DNA of 20,724 nucleotides from an uncultured Eggerthellaceae bacterium (GTDB lineage Bacteria; Actinomycetota; Coriobacteriia; Coriobacteriales; Eggerthellaceae), in contig CAUEBO010000050.1 of NCBI GenBank assembly GCA_958454405.1, forward strand, positions 1 through 20,724, read 5' to 3'. The translations under genes and the position numbers were made by a program. Positions 7,598-14,152 of the stretch are shown here, one piece after another; position 1 is the stretch's first letter, and each line of letters begins with the position of its first letter. The notes under the pieces were generated by a model that saw nothing but the letters and a program-made list of their open reading frames with translations, ran no database searches and was not told the origin of the DNA.

Positions 7598-8203
7598 ATG
7601 GCAGAAGAGAAAAAAGAGGGAACGTTGGGGCAGCTGCTTGTTTTGGCCGCCATCCTGGGCATCGCCCTGCCGCTGTGCAACACCGTGGCGGTGCTGCTGG
7701 GGCTGGCGGGCGAGAATCCGATGATGACGCTGTGGCCCGGGTATCTGCCCCTGCTGCTGTTCATGATCGGCCAGGAGCGCACGTTCCGCGACTTCCTCAA
7801 CATCGTGGCGAGCGGCCTGGTGGGCATCGTGACGGCTGTTGTCAGCCTGCTGCTCATCCACGTCTGCTCGGGATCCATGCCGGAGCTGGCTGCGATGTTC
7901 ATCGGCACGTTCGCGTGCATCTTCGTGTTCTCCATCTTCAAGGAGATCCTGCCCACGTTCTTCAACAACTACGGCTTTCTGTACTTCCTCGTATCATCCA
8001 CCATCCTCGCGTCCAACTTTGATTTCACGCTTGCTCTGACCTGGGGCGCTTCCACCATCATCACCACGGCGGTGTACACGGCGGTCACGTTCGGCGCCAT
8101 CGCGCTCATTCTGAAGGTCAAGGCCATGGCCATGATGATGAAGAAGAAGGAAGACCTGACCGAGGGCGAGCTGCAGACCATTTTGGAGGCCGCTGGCCAG
8201 TAA
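7598..8203 (+). CDS. Small integral membrane protein of unknown function
   Basis: 201 residues with about five or six hydrophobic helices: residues 12-37, 45-58, 66-88, 95-113, 124-140 and 147-173. A charged N-terminus (MAEEKKEG) and a Lys/Glu-rich cytoplasmic-looking tail (KKKEDLTEGE) flank them. There is no signal peptide, no ATP-binding motif and no metal- or heme-binding pattern. The start at 7598 follows a strong AAGGAGG. It sits in the middle of the dehydratase operon, between the activator and the acyl-CoA dehydrogenase, where cai-type operons keep a transporter. I infer uptake of the acid substrate or export of the product, though it is small for a known carrier. It is vaguely reminiscent of DUF1097-type membrane proteins; I do not recognise it with confidence. 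Confidence 0.85.
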   Translation: MAEEKKEGTLGQLLVLAAILGIALPLCNTVAVLLGLAGENPMMTLWPGYLPLLLFMIGQERTFRDFLNIVASGLVGIVTAVVSLLLIHVCSGSMPELAAMFIGTFACIFVFSIFKEILPTFFNNYGFLYFLVSSTILASNFDFTLALTWGASTIITTAVYTAVTFGAIALILKVKAMAMMMKKKEDLTEGELQTILEAAGQ

Positions 8204-8228
8204 GGCGGCATCGGCGGCCGCGCACGGC

Positions 8229-8253
8229 CATCCCGCCCCCTGAGGGCGGGATG
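8229..8253. other. Intercistronic hairpin, membrane protein to acyl-CoA dehydrogenase
   Basis: A perfect 10-bp stem (CATCCCGCCC / GGGCGGGATG) with a 5-nt loop lies in the 156-bp gap. No T-tract follows. It has the same geometry as the hairpin at 6510-6534 but a different sequence. Confidence 0.5.
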
Positions 8254-8359
8254 GATCGGAGGCGGCGGAAGCCGCCGCGCGCCGCATTGTCCGGCAGGGC
8301 GATGCGAGGCATCGCTCACCAGCCCGCAGCGTGTGCGGGTTCAATCAAGGAGGTTACTC

Positions 8360-9508
8360 ATGGATTTCGGTTTGACTGACGAGCAAAGCCTGCTCATCGA
8401 AAGCGTGCGCGAGATGATGGCGCGCGGCAACTACGAAGGTTACTTTCGCGAATGCGACGACGAGGGCGTCTTGCCCCAGAAGGCCATCGACGACGCGGTA
8501 GAGCTGGGCTTCGCCGCTCTGGGCATCCCCGAAGAGCTGGGCGGCACGCCCTGCGACGACGTCACGAAGTTCCTCGTGGCCGAAGAAGCCATCGCGCTCG
8601 GCTGGCCGTCGCTGTGCTGGGTGAACCAGTCCCTCGAAGTGGACGACATTCTGTCGTTCGGCACGCCCGAGCAGCAGAAGATCATCTGCGAACTGGGCCT
8701 CAAGGGCGTCAAGCCCTTCACGCTCGGCTTCTCCGAACCCCAGGCCGGTTCCGACAGCTACGCCGCCACCACCACGGTCAACGAGCGCGACGGCAAGCTG
8801 TACATCAACGGCTGCAAGACGTTCAACACCGGCGCGAACTGCTCGCCTTACATGCTGTGCATCGTGCGCGACTTCAAGAACGAGAACCCCACGCGCGATT
8901 TCTCCATGTACCTCATGCGCATGGACCAGCCCGGCGTGAAGATGTCGCGGCTCAGCAAGATCGGCAACAACATGATGCACACCTACGAGGTGTACATGGA
9001 GGACGTCGAGGTGACCCCGGAGGATCTCGTGGGCAAGCCGGGCATGGGCTTCATCCAGCTGATGAAGAACTACGACGTCGAGCGTTTGATGAGCTGCGTG
9101 TACAACATCGGCATGGCCCGGTGCGCCTACGACCACGCTGCCAAGCACGCCGCCACCCGCGTCCAGTTCGGCCAGACCATCGGCACGTTCCAGCTCATCC
9201 AAGAGAAGATCACCGACATGGCCATCAAGATCGAGAACATGCAGAACATGTGCTACAAGGCGCTGTGGAAGCGCATGAACGGCCAGCCCATCAACATCGA
9301 CGCCTCGTTGGCCAAGCGCTACACCGGCCAGGCCGCCTTCCAGGTCATCGACGACGCGATGCAGGTCATGGGCGGCATCGGCTACTGCGACGACTGCGTG
9401 GTGTCTCGCTTGTGGCGCGACCAGCGCGTCTACCGCATCATGGCCGGCACGGAGGAGATCATGGTGCACACGGCCGGCCGCGCCCTCATCAAGGCGGCGG
9501 GCAAGTAG
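8360..9508 (+). CDS. Acyl-CoA dehydrogenase / enoyl-CoA reductase family flavoenzyme
   Basis: 382 residues with the complete fold: the N-terminal helical domain begins DFGLTDEQSLLIESVREMM, the FAD/substrate beta-domain carries GFSEPQAGSD (123-132), and the C-terminal helices contain RVQFGQTIG (267-275), QVMGGIGY and AGTEEIM. The usual catalytic Glu of YEGT is Ala362 here. Glu241, in YDVERLM, sits where isovaleryl- and long-chain acyl-CoA dehydrogenases place their catalytic base, so the enzyme belongs to that geometry and is probably active. In this operon it would reduce the enoyl-CoA made by the dehydratase, as CaiA and AcdA/AcdB do, or oxidise an acyl-CoA in the opposite direction. No EtfA/EtfB genes lie in the window, so the electron partner must be elsewhere. 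The ATG at 8360 follows AAGGAGG. Confidence 0.93.
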   Translation: MDFGLTDEQSLLIESVREMMARGNYEGYFRECDDEGVLPQKAIDDAVELGFAALGIPEELGGTPCDDVTKFLVAEEAIALGWPSLCWVNQSLEVDDILSFGTPEQQKIICELGLKGVKPFTLGFSEPQAGSDSYAATTTVNERDGKLYINGCKTFNTGANCSPYMLCIVRDFKNENPTRDFSMYLMRMDQPGVKMSRLSKIGNNMMHTYEVYMEDVEVTPEDLVGKPGMGFIQLMKNYDVERLMSCVYNIGMARCAYDHAAKHAATRVQFGQTIGTFQLIQEKITDMAIKIENMQNMCYKALWKRMNGQPINIDASLAKRYTGQAAFQVIDDAMQVMGGIGYCDDCVVSRLWRDQRVYRIMAGTEEIMVHTAGRALIKAAGK

Positions 9509-9545
9509 TCGCACGTGCCGCAGGGCCGGTCGGCCCGTATCGCCT

Positions 9546-9577
9546 GCGGGATGCGCGCCACGCCGCGCGCATCCCGC
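9546..9577. other. Intercistronic hairpin, acyl-CoA dehydrogenase to ligase
   Basis: A perfect 12-bp stem (GCGGGATGCGCG / CGCGCATCCCGC), extendable by one C-G pair, closes a loop of 6-8 nt. It lies 37 bp after the dehydrogenase stop without a T-tract. It is the most stable hairpin of the operon. Confidence 0.5.
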
Positions 9578-9653
9578 TTGGGGCCGGTGCAGGAGGAATC
9601 AAGGGGAAGCGCGCGCAATGCGGCCCAAGCGCAGGCCGCAGAAGGGACGTACC

Positions 9654-11222
9654 ATGTTGAACGATGCCGTGAAGGGCTTTCTGTACCGAATCCTCAGGAC
9701 TCCGGGCCGCGAGGCGATCTTCGACCGCGCGACCGGAAGGCGCTACACCTATGCCGATCTGGGGTGCCGGGGCGCGAAGCTCGCGAAATACCTGACCGAC
9801 GATTTGGGGCTCGTGCAGGGCGAGGTCATCGCGCTGTCCGCCGAGAACAACATCGCCTTCATCGACGCTTTCTACGCAAGCCTCATGACGGGCGTCGTCA
9901 TCACCACCTACAACGGGCGGCTGCGCGCCGACGACCTCGCACCGCTCATCGAGCGGGAGCGCCCGCGCGTCGTGTTCGTATCCGAAGGGCATCGAGAGAA
10001 GATCGAGGAGGCCTGCCGCCTTGCGGGCGTGTCGTGCGTGCAGGTGTCCCTCGACGGAGAGGGCGAATCCCTTCTTCGCTACGACGACATCATGGCGGGC
10101 GCATTCGATGCGCGCAGCCTGCCCTCGCTCGACGGCTTCGCCGATTTCGACATCGAAGAGACCCAGCTGCTCGTGCACACCGGCGGCACGACCGGTCTGC
10201 CGAAGTCGGCCAAGATAAGCTTCCGCGCCGTTTTGTACAACGCGCTGTCCGAAATCCTGACGGTCGGCTTGACGCAGCGCGACTGCGGGATAACCTTCCT
10301 GCCGTTCTTCCATACCGTCGGCTGGAACGTGACGACGCTGCCATCGCTTCTGGTGGGTGCGCGCGTGGTGCTGACCGACACGCTCGATCCCGGCGTGCTG
10401 CTCGAGCTGATCGCGAGCGAGCGGCCCACGACCGGCCTTGCGCTTGAAGCGGTGTTTCGCCGCATGGCGGAGCACCCGGCCTTCGCTTCCACGGACTTCT
10501 CCTCGTATCGGCTGTTCGCGAACGGCGCAGGGCCCATCAGCACATCCACGATGGAGCTGTACTGGAGCCGCGGCGTGAAGCTTATCAACGCCTACGGCAT
10601 GACCGAGACGGGGCCGAACAACTGCTTTTATCCGGACAGCGACGAATCGCTTGAAAGCATAAAGCGGCATGGCGACACGGTGGGCAAGCCGATGTGCTTC
10701 GCCGAGCTCAAGATCGTCGACGAGCAGGGCCTTGAGGTGCCCACGGGAACCGATGGGGAGCTGCTGTGGCGCGGTCCGGTCACGTTCTCCGGCTATTGGG
10801 ACGATCCCGTGTCCACGGCCGGCATCATGGCCGAGGGCGGCTGGGTGCGCTCGGGCGATATCGGGCATCTCGACCGGATGGGGTACGTGCATCTGCAGGG
10901 GCGGCTCAAGAACATGATCGTCACCAACGGCGAGAACGTGTTTCCCATCGAGATCGAGAACACGTTGAAGGACTGTTCTGGCGTGGACGAATGCTGCGTG
11001 ATAGCCGTGCCCGATGCCGAGCGGGGCGAGGTTGCCAAGGCGCTCGTGCATATGGAAGAGGGTGCGACGTTCGATCGCGATGCGCTTGAAGCGTTCGTGC
11101 GCGGCAGGTTGAGTTCCATCAAGGTGCCGCGGTACTTCGTGGAGGTGGACGATTTTTCGAAGCGCGGCTTGAAGGTCGACCTGGCCTCGCTCAAGAAGGT
11201 GCATGGGTTCGCGGGCGAGTGA
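9654..11222 (+). CDS. AMP-forming acyl-CoA ligase (ANL superfamily, CaiC/FadD-like)
   Basis: 522 residues from the preferred ATG at 9654 (AAGGGA upstream). An in-frame ATG at 9618 would add 12 basic residues and cannot be excluded. The enzyme makes acyl-adenylate and then acyl-CoA. Motifs in order: the P-loop HTGGTTGLPKSAK (about 175-187), YGMTETG (A5), RSGDIGHLDRMGYVHLQGR (A7-A8 hinge), NGENVFPIEIEN, and the C-terminal catalytic lysine in SKRGLKVDL (Lys507), where the usual context is SGK. It could prime the pathway with the first CoA ester, after which the CoA transferase sustains turnover, as proposed for CaiC with CaiB. Substrate specificity cannot be read by eye. Confidence 0.92.
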   Translation: MLNDAVKGFLYRILRTPGREAIFDRATGRRYTYADLGCRGAKLAKYLTDDLGLVQGEVIALSAENNIAFIDAFYASLMTGVVITTYNGRLRADDLAPLIERERPRVVFVSEGHREKIEEACRLAGVSCVQVSLDGEGESLLRYDDIMAGAFDARSLPSLDGFADFDIEETQLLVHTGGTTGLPKSAKISFRAVLYNALSEILTVGLTQRDCGITFLPFFHTVGWNVTTLPSLLVGARVVLTDTLDPGVLLELIASERPTTGLALEAVFRRMAEHPAFASTDFSSYRLFANGAGPISTSTMELYWSRGVKLINAYGMTETGPNNCFYPDSDESLESIKRHGDTVGKPMCFAELKIVDEQGLEVPTGTDGELLWRGPVTFSGYWDDPVSTAGIMAEGGWVRSGDIGHLDRMGYVHLQGRLKNMIVTNGENVFPIEIENTLKDCSGVDECCVIAVPDAERGEVAKALVHMEEGATFDRDALEAFVRGRLSSIKVPRYFVEVDDFSKRGLKVDLASLKKVHGFAGE

Positions 11223-11277
11223 GACGCGCGAGGCGGGCGAGGCAAGCGGGCGGTCAAGGATAGGCGGGGAAGAGCGC

Positions 11278-12159
11278 ATGGTTGAAGAGTTCGCGGTCGA
11301 ACGCGAGGGGATGACGTTTTTTTGCAAGCGGTTTGCGCCTGAAGGGTTGCCAGGTGACCCGGGGAGCCTTCGCGCCGAGGAGGGTGCGGCGCCTGGGGTG
11401 CGGGAGCGGCCGCCCTTGCTCATGGTGCACGGCGGCCTGGTGGACTGCGATTTCTTCGATGGCGCCGCAACAGTGCTTTCGCGCCTGTTCGACGTGGTGA
11501 CGTACGATCGACGCGGCTACGGTCGAAGCGACGATCCGCCTTCGGGCGAATTCGACCTCGCGGAGCAGGCAGAAGACGCCTTCGCGGTGGCGTCGGCTTG
11601 TTTCGACGCGCCGTTCTCGCTCATCACCCATTCAGTGGGGGCGTCCATCGGCTTGGGCCTCATGGCGCGCCATCCTGGCGCGGTAAGCCGAGCGTTGATC
11701 CACGAGCCGCTGGTGCTTTCATGCGTGCCGCCCGACTCCGATTTGGCTCAAGTCGTGGCGGAGACGCGCGCGGCAACCCATCGCGCGTCCGTCGGGTCCA
11801 TTGGCGACGGGTTCCTGTTCGGCCTGGCGCCGAAGGACGATCGCGCCTATGAGCCAAGCGAGAGCGAGCGAGCCCGCACGGCTCGCAACACCTCGTGCAG
11901 CATCGTCAATGAAGGAAGCCTGTTCGTGTCCTTCGAGCCTGATTACGAGGCGGTCGTGCAGGTTCCCGCCGTCGTGGGCTTGGGCGAGCTGGGCCGAACC
12001 TCGCCCATCGGCATCATAGTGGAAACGTTCGCGCGGCGTGCGGGGATGCCCGTGGCGCACTTTCCCGGCGCCCACAACTGCCCCGCCGACCTCCCCTGCG
12101 ATTTCGCCTGCATGACAACCGGCCTCTTTGCAACGGGCTGGACGCCGTCGGGCTGTTGA
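11278..12159 (+). CDS. Alpha/beta-fold hydrolase
   Basis: 293 residues. The oxyanion-hole motif MVHGGLVDCDFF (49-60), TYDRRGYGRSD (75-85), the nucleophile elbow ITHSVGAS (116-123, Ser119), Glu237 in GLGELGRTSP as likely acid, and His266 in PGAHNCPAD complete a plausible triad. The first Gly of GxSxG is Thr here, which is tolerated in the superfamily. There is no signal peptide, so it should be cytoplasmic. The ATG at 11278 follows GGGGAAG. It starts 55 bp after the ligase stop and ends the plus-strand run. A role in hydrolysing a CoA thioester or a conjugate of the substrate is inferred from context only. A 30-residue Gly/Ala/Glu-rich insert (22-45) lies ahead of the first core strand. Confidence 0.85.
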   Translation: MVEEFAVEREGMTFFCKRFAPEGLPGDPGSLRAEEGAAPGVRERPPLLMVHGGLVDCDFFDGAATVLSRLFDVVTYDRRGYGRSDDPPSGEFDLAEQAEDAFAVASACFDAPFSLITHSVGASIGLGLMARHPGAVSRALIHEPLVLSCVPPDSDLAQVVAETRAATHRASVGSIGDGFLFGLAPKDDRAYEPSESERARTARNTSCSIVNEGSLFVSFEPDYEAVVQVPAVVGLGELGRTSPIGIIVETFARRAGMPVAHFPGAHNCPADLPCDFACMTTGLFATGWTPSGC

Positions 12160-12168
12160 TCGCACGGG

Positions 12169-12275
12169 TGCGCCGTATCGGGCGGCAGGCTCATGTCGCG
12201 TCGGTCGAACCCTTGCACGGAGCGGCCCGATGCGCGCCGATGGCTGCTCCGGCGTCCTTCACCATGGTGCGACAA
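12169..12275 (-). pseudogene. Frameshifted fragment of a second pxpA
   Basis: On the minus strand one frame reads VKDAGAAIGAH and the next reads GRSVQGFDRRDMSLPPDTAHP. Intact PxpA at 691-1458 reads AKDAGVAIGAH and then GYPDLQGFGRRDMNLSPDEAY (residues about 53-85). The nucleotide match to 1207-1312 is high, including the run TCGAACCCTTGCA, near-identical in both. A 4-base loss after the GAH codons causes the frameshift. No other part of pxpA was found nearby. The fragment has the same orientation as the intact gene and lies 9 bp after the hydrolase stop. It is a remnant of a duplication or of a replaced copy. Confidence 0.75.
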
Positions 12276-12281
12276 CGCAAC

Positions 12282-12316
12282 GATGCCCGAACTCGCATGC
12301 GAACGGTTCGGGCATC
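12282..12316. terminator. Hairpin between convergent hydrolase and LRR genes
   Basis: A perfect 11-bp stem (GATGCCCGAAC / GTTCGGGCATC) encloses a 13-nt loop that itself contains the palindrome CGCATGCG. It lies between two convergent genes and could stop transcription from both sides, although T-tracts are weak. Confidence 0.55.
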
Positions 12317-12358
12317 ATCGAAGACGATATGCGCCTATCGGCCGGGCAGGTGCAGCGG

Positions 12359-13603
12359 CTACTTCATCCTCTTGCGCGCCAGGGGCACGATGCCCGCAGC
12401 GGCAAGGGGGACGGCCAGCAGGAGCTGCCAGGGAAGGTCGTCACCTGTTTTGGCGAGCTTCTTGACCGTGCTCTTGTCGCTCGGGGCCGGCTTCGCGGAG
12501 TCGTCCGGCCCAGGTGCAGGCGCGGGCTCGGCGTTCTTCTCGTAGAGGGCGTTCACGGCAAGGTCGGACGTGATGCGCGAGAAATCGGAGTCCCACCCGG
12601 TGAAGGTGTGGCCGTCGCGCGCCGGGTCGGCGGGGGCCGTGGCGGCTCGGCCTTCTTCGACGGAATCGGACTTGAGCACGGTGCCGTCCCAGTCGACGAA
12701 GTTGACGTTGAACGAGCTGATGGTCAGCGTGATGGTGCCGGAAAGCGGTTCTCCGCTTCCCAGGGATGTTTTGAACGTGTCGCTTGCGGTCGGATCGTTG
12801 GACAGGAAGAATCCGTTGTCGTACAAGATGCCGGGACCGGTGAAGGAGAGGGAATGGCTTCCGTCGAGCGGGAACGACTGCTTGCTCTTGTACGTGTTCG
12901 ATGTCTGGTCGAACGCGACAGGCACGGTGAGGCTCTGGTTTTGTCCGTAGATTTCCGTCGGAGCCGCAGAGCCCAGCACGATGTCGTAGAGAGAGTTGTA
13001 ATGGCAGTTGATGTAGGTGAGCAAGGGGCTGTCGCTCACGTCGAGCGAGGTGAGCTTGTTGTTGTCGCAGTACAGGGTTTTCAAGCCTGTCATCCCGCTC
13101 AAATCAAGTGAGGTCAGCTTGTTGTTCTCGCAATGAACCATCGACAAACCCGTGTTTCCGCTTAGATCGAGCGAGGAAAGCTGATTGTCTTGAGCGTAGA
13201 ACATGACCAGTCCCGTGATTCCGCTCAGGTTGAGCGACGTGAGCAGATTGTTTTGGCAGGCGAGCCTTGTCAGCTGCGTGTTCTTGCTCAGATCGAGCGA
13301 GGTGATCTTGTTCTCGCTGCACGAGAGGGTTTTCAGATTCGTGAAGTACTCGATGCCCGTAAGGTCGGCTATGTCTCCGTATTGCCCGTAGGAAACATCG
13401 ACAGTGGTTATGCCGTCGATCGTCGCGTCGGTCAGGACGTCGCTTCCGCTGTTGAGCGTGTTCTGAACGTAGCCTCTGAAGTTGTCGTCGGGGAAGGTGG
13501 ACTTGCTGATGGTGACGTCGGCATAGGCCATCGAGGGCAGGGCGACCAATGCGGCCGCCGCGAGTGCGAACGCGCATGCGAAGCGCTTCAGGGTGGTGGA
13601 CAT
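12359..13603 (-). CDS. Sortase-anchored leucine-rich-repeat surface protein
   Basis: 414 residues. A Sec signal peptide (residues 1-28, KR then a long Ala/Leu/Val core ending SMAYA) is followed by six LRR units of 21 residues (90-215) built on the pattern LxxLxCxxNxLTSLDLSGNTG. Next comes a beta region and an InlB/Flg_new-type repeat (VNFVDWDGTVL to FTGWDSDF). The C-terminus has a Pro/Ala/Asp linker, the LAKTG sortase motif (an LPxTG variant), a hydrophobic helix and the tail RKRMK. It should be wall-anchored and may bind host or microbial ligands. The ATG at 13603 has AAGGGAG and begins a good signal peptide. The same frame is open to another ATG at 13840, but that 79-residue extension is Pro/Ser/Arg-rich and would bury the signal peptide. 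Confidence 0.9.
   Translation of the reverse strand: MSTTLKRFACAFALAAAALVALPSMAYADVTISKSTFPDDNFRGYVQNTLNSGSDVLTDATIDGITTVDVSYGQYGDIADLTGIEYFTNLKTLSCSENKITSLDLSKNTQLTRLACQNNLLTSLNLSGITGLVMFYAQDNQLSSLDLSGNTGLSMVHCENNKLTSLDLSGMTGLKTLYCDNNKLTSLDVSDSPLLTYINCHYNSLYDIVLGSAAPTEIYGQNQSLTVPVAFDQTSNTYKSKQSFPLDGSHSLSFTGPGILYDNGFFLSNDPTASDTFKTSLGSGEPLSGTITLTISSFNVNFVDWDGTVLKSDSVEEGRAATAPADPARDGHTFTGWDSDFSRITSDLAVNALYEKNAEPAPAPGPDDSAKPAPSDKSTVKKLAKTGDDLPWQLLLAVPLAAAGIVPLARKRMK
12959..13336 (-). repeat. Six tandem 63-bp LRR-coding units
   Basis: Residues 90-215 of the surface protein are six consecutive 21-residue leucine-rich repeats. The last is degenerate (LTYINCHYNSLYDIV). The repeats are similar at protein level but diverged in DNA, so recent slippage is not evident. 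Confidence 0.85.
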
Positions 13604-13615
13604 GGCTGCTCCCTT
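13578..13615 (-). repeat. Translation-start repeat, copy at the LRR gene
   Basis: The 38 bp around the LRR start (ribosome site, ATG and the first codons, MSTTLKR) match 13815-13852 at 31 of 38 positions by eye. It marks a local duplication of the gene's 5' end. Confidence 0.6.
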
Positions 13616-13761
13616 GCAGTACTCGGACGATGCGGGACGGGAAGGACTCGGCGACGGTACCGCCATGAACGGGAGCGCTCCCAGCGCGTGCGTCTTACGC
13701 GACTCTGAAGCCTCCGTCGAGGAAGGTGCCCCTGCCGGCCTGGATGGCGATGCATCCGGCC

Positions 13762-13770
13762 GGGGGGGGG
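13762..13770. repeat. G9 homopolymer (C9 on the LRR coding strand)
   Basis: Nine consecutive G residues lie between the two candidate start codons of the LRR frame, 159 bp upstream of the likely start. At this length the upstream ATG is in frame with the LRR protein; a one-base change would uncouple it. This is a candidate slippage site. Confidence 0.7.
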
Positions 13771-13814
13771 TGTGATCAATGCGAGGATCGCGCGCGCTGG
13801 CGCGCCTTGCGCTT

Positions 13815-13852
13815 GCGCATCGCTTCGAAGTGGTGGTCATGGCGGCTCCCTT
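13815..13852 (-). repeat. Translation-start repeat, upstream copy
   Basis: A second ribosome site (AAAGGGAG) and ATG at 13840 followed by codons for MTTTSKR, resembling the LRR gene start at 13578-13615. The hydrophobic signal sequence is not conserved beyond this point, so it looks like a decayed 5' end of a paralogue, or a leader ORF. Confidence 0.5.
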
Positions 13853-13879
13853 TGTTGTGCGGTATGGGTTCGGACGGGA

Positions 13880-14000
13880 TGGGATTGAGTGATTTTATAG
13901 GGAAAAGAGCGCAGAAAAGTCCTGTTCAAAAAGGTTTTGAACTGAAAATTTTTTTGAATATGGAATTGTTTCCTTTTATAAACCGTCAGAAATCATGACA
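13880..14000 (-). promoter_or_regulatory. AT-rich control region upstream of the LRR gene
   Basis: The gap 13604-14152 has no credible gene. Its AT-rich part stands out from the GC-rich surroundings. On the minus strand it holds CTATAAAATC (13900-13891), a good -10-like box, and a dyad GTTCAAAA-AGG-TTTTGAAC (13924-13942), a possible operator 25-45 bp upstream of that box. No matching -35 at 16-18 bp was found. The rest of the gap holds the duplicated start and the G9 tract. Confidence 0.45.
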
Positions 14001-14152
14001 GGAAAAGGCTATCGCATGCCGTCATCAATGCGATGCTGAACCTATCGAGCGTTGTCTGCCCGTACGGAAACCGTTGTGCGCCGTTTTACTTCGGGGAACG
14101 TGCGCCGCACGAGCCGGTGCTCGGCTGGTGCAGACGTCGCATGGGCGGCTTC

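Noticed and set aside
12959..13336. Regular repeats that could suggest a CRISPR array
   Set aside because: The 63-bp periodicity is in frame and encodes leucine-rich repeats, with no conserved direct repeat and variable spacer pattern.
13604..13840. A 79-residue N-terminal extension of the LRR protein
   Set aside because: It would place a Pro/Ser/Arg-rich segment ahead of a good signal peptide, and the ATG at 13603 has its own ribosome site.
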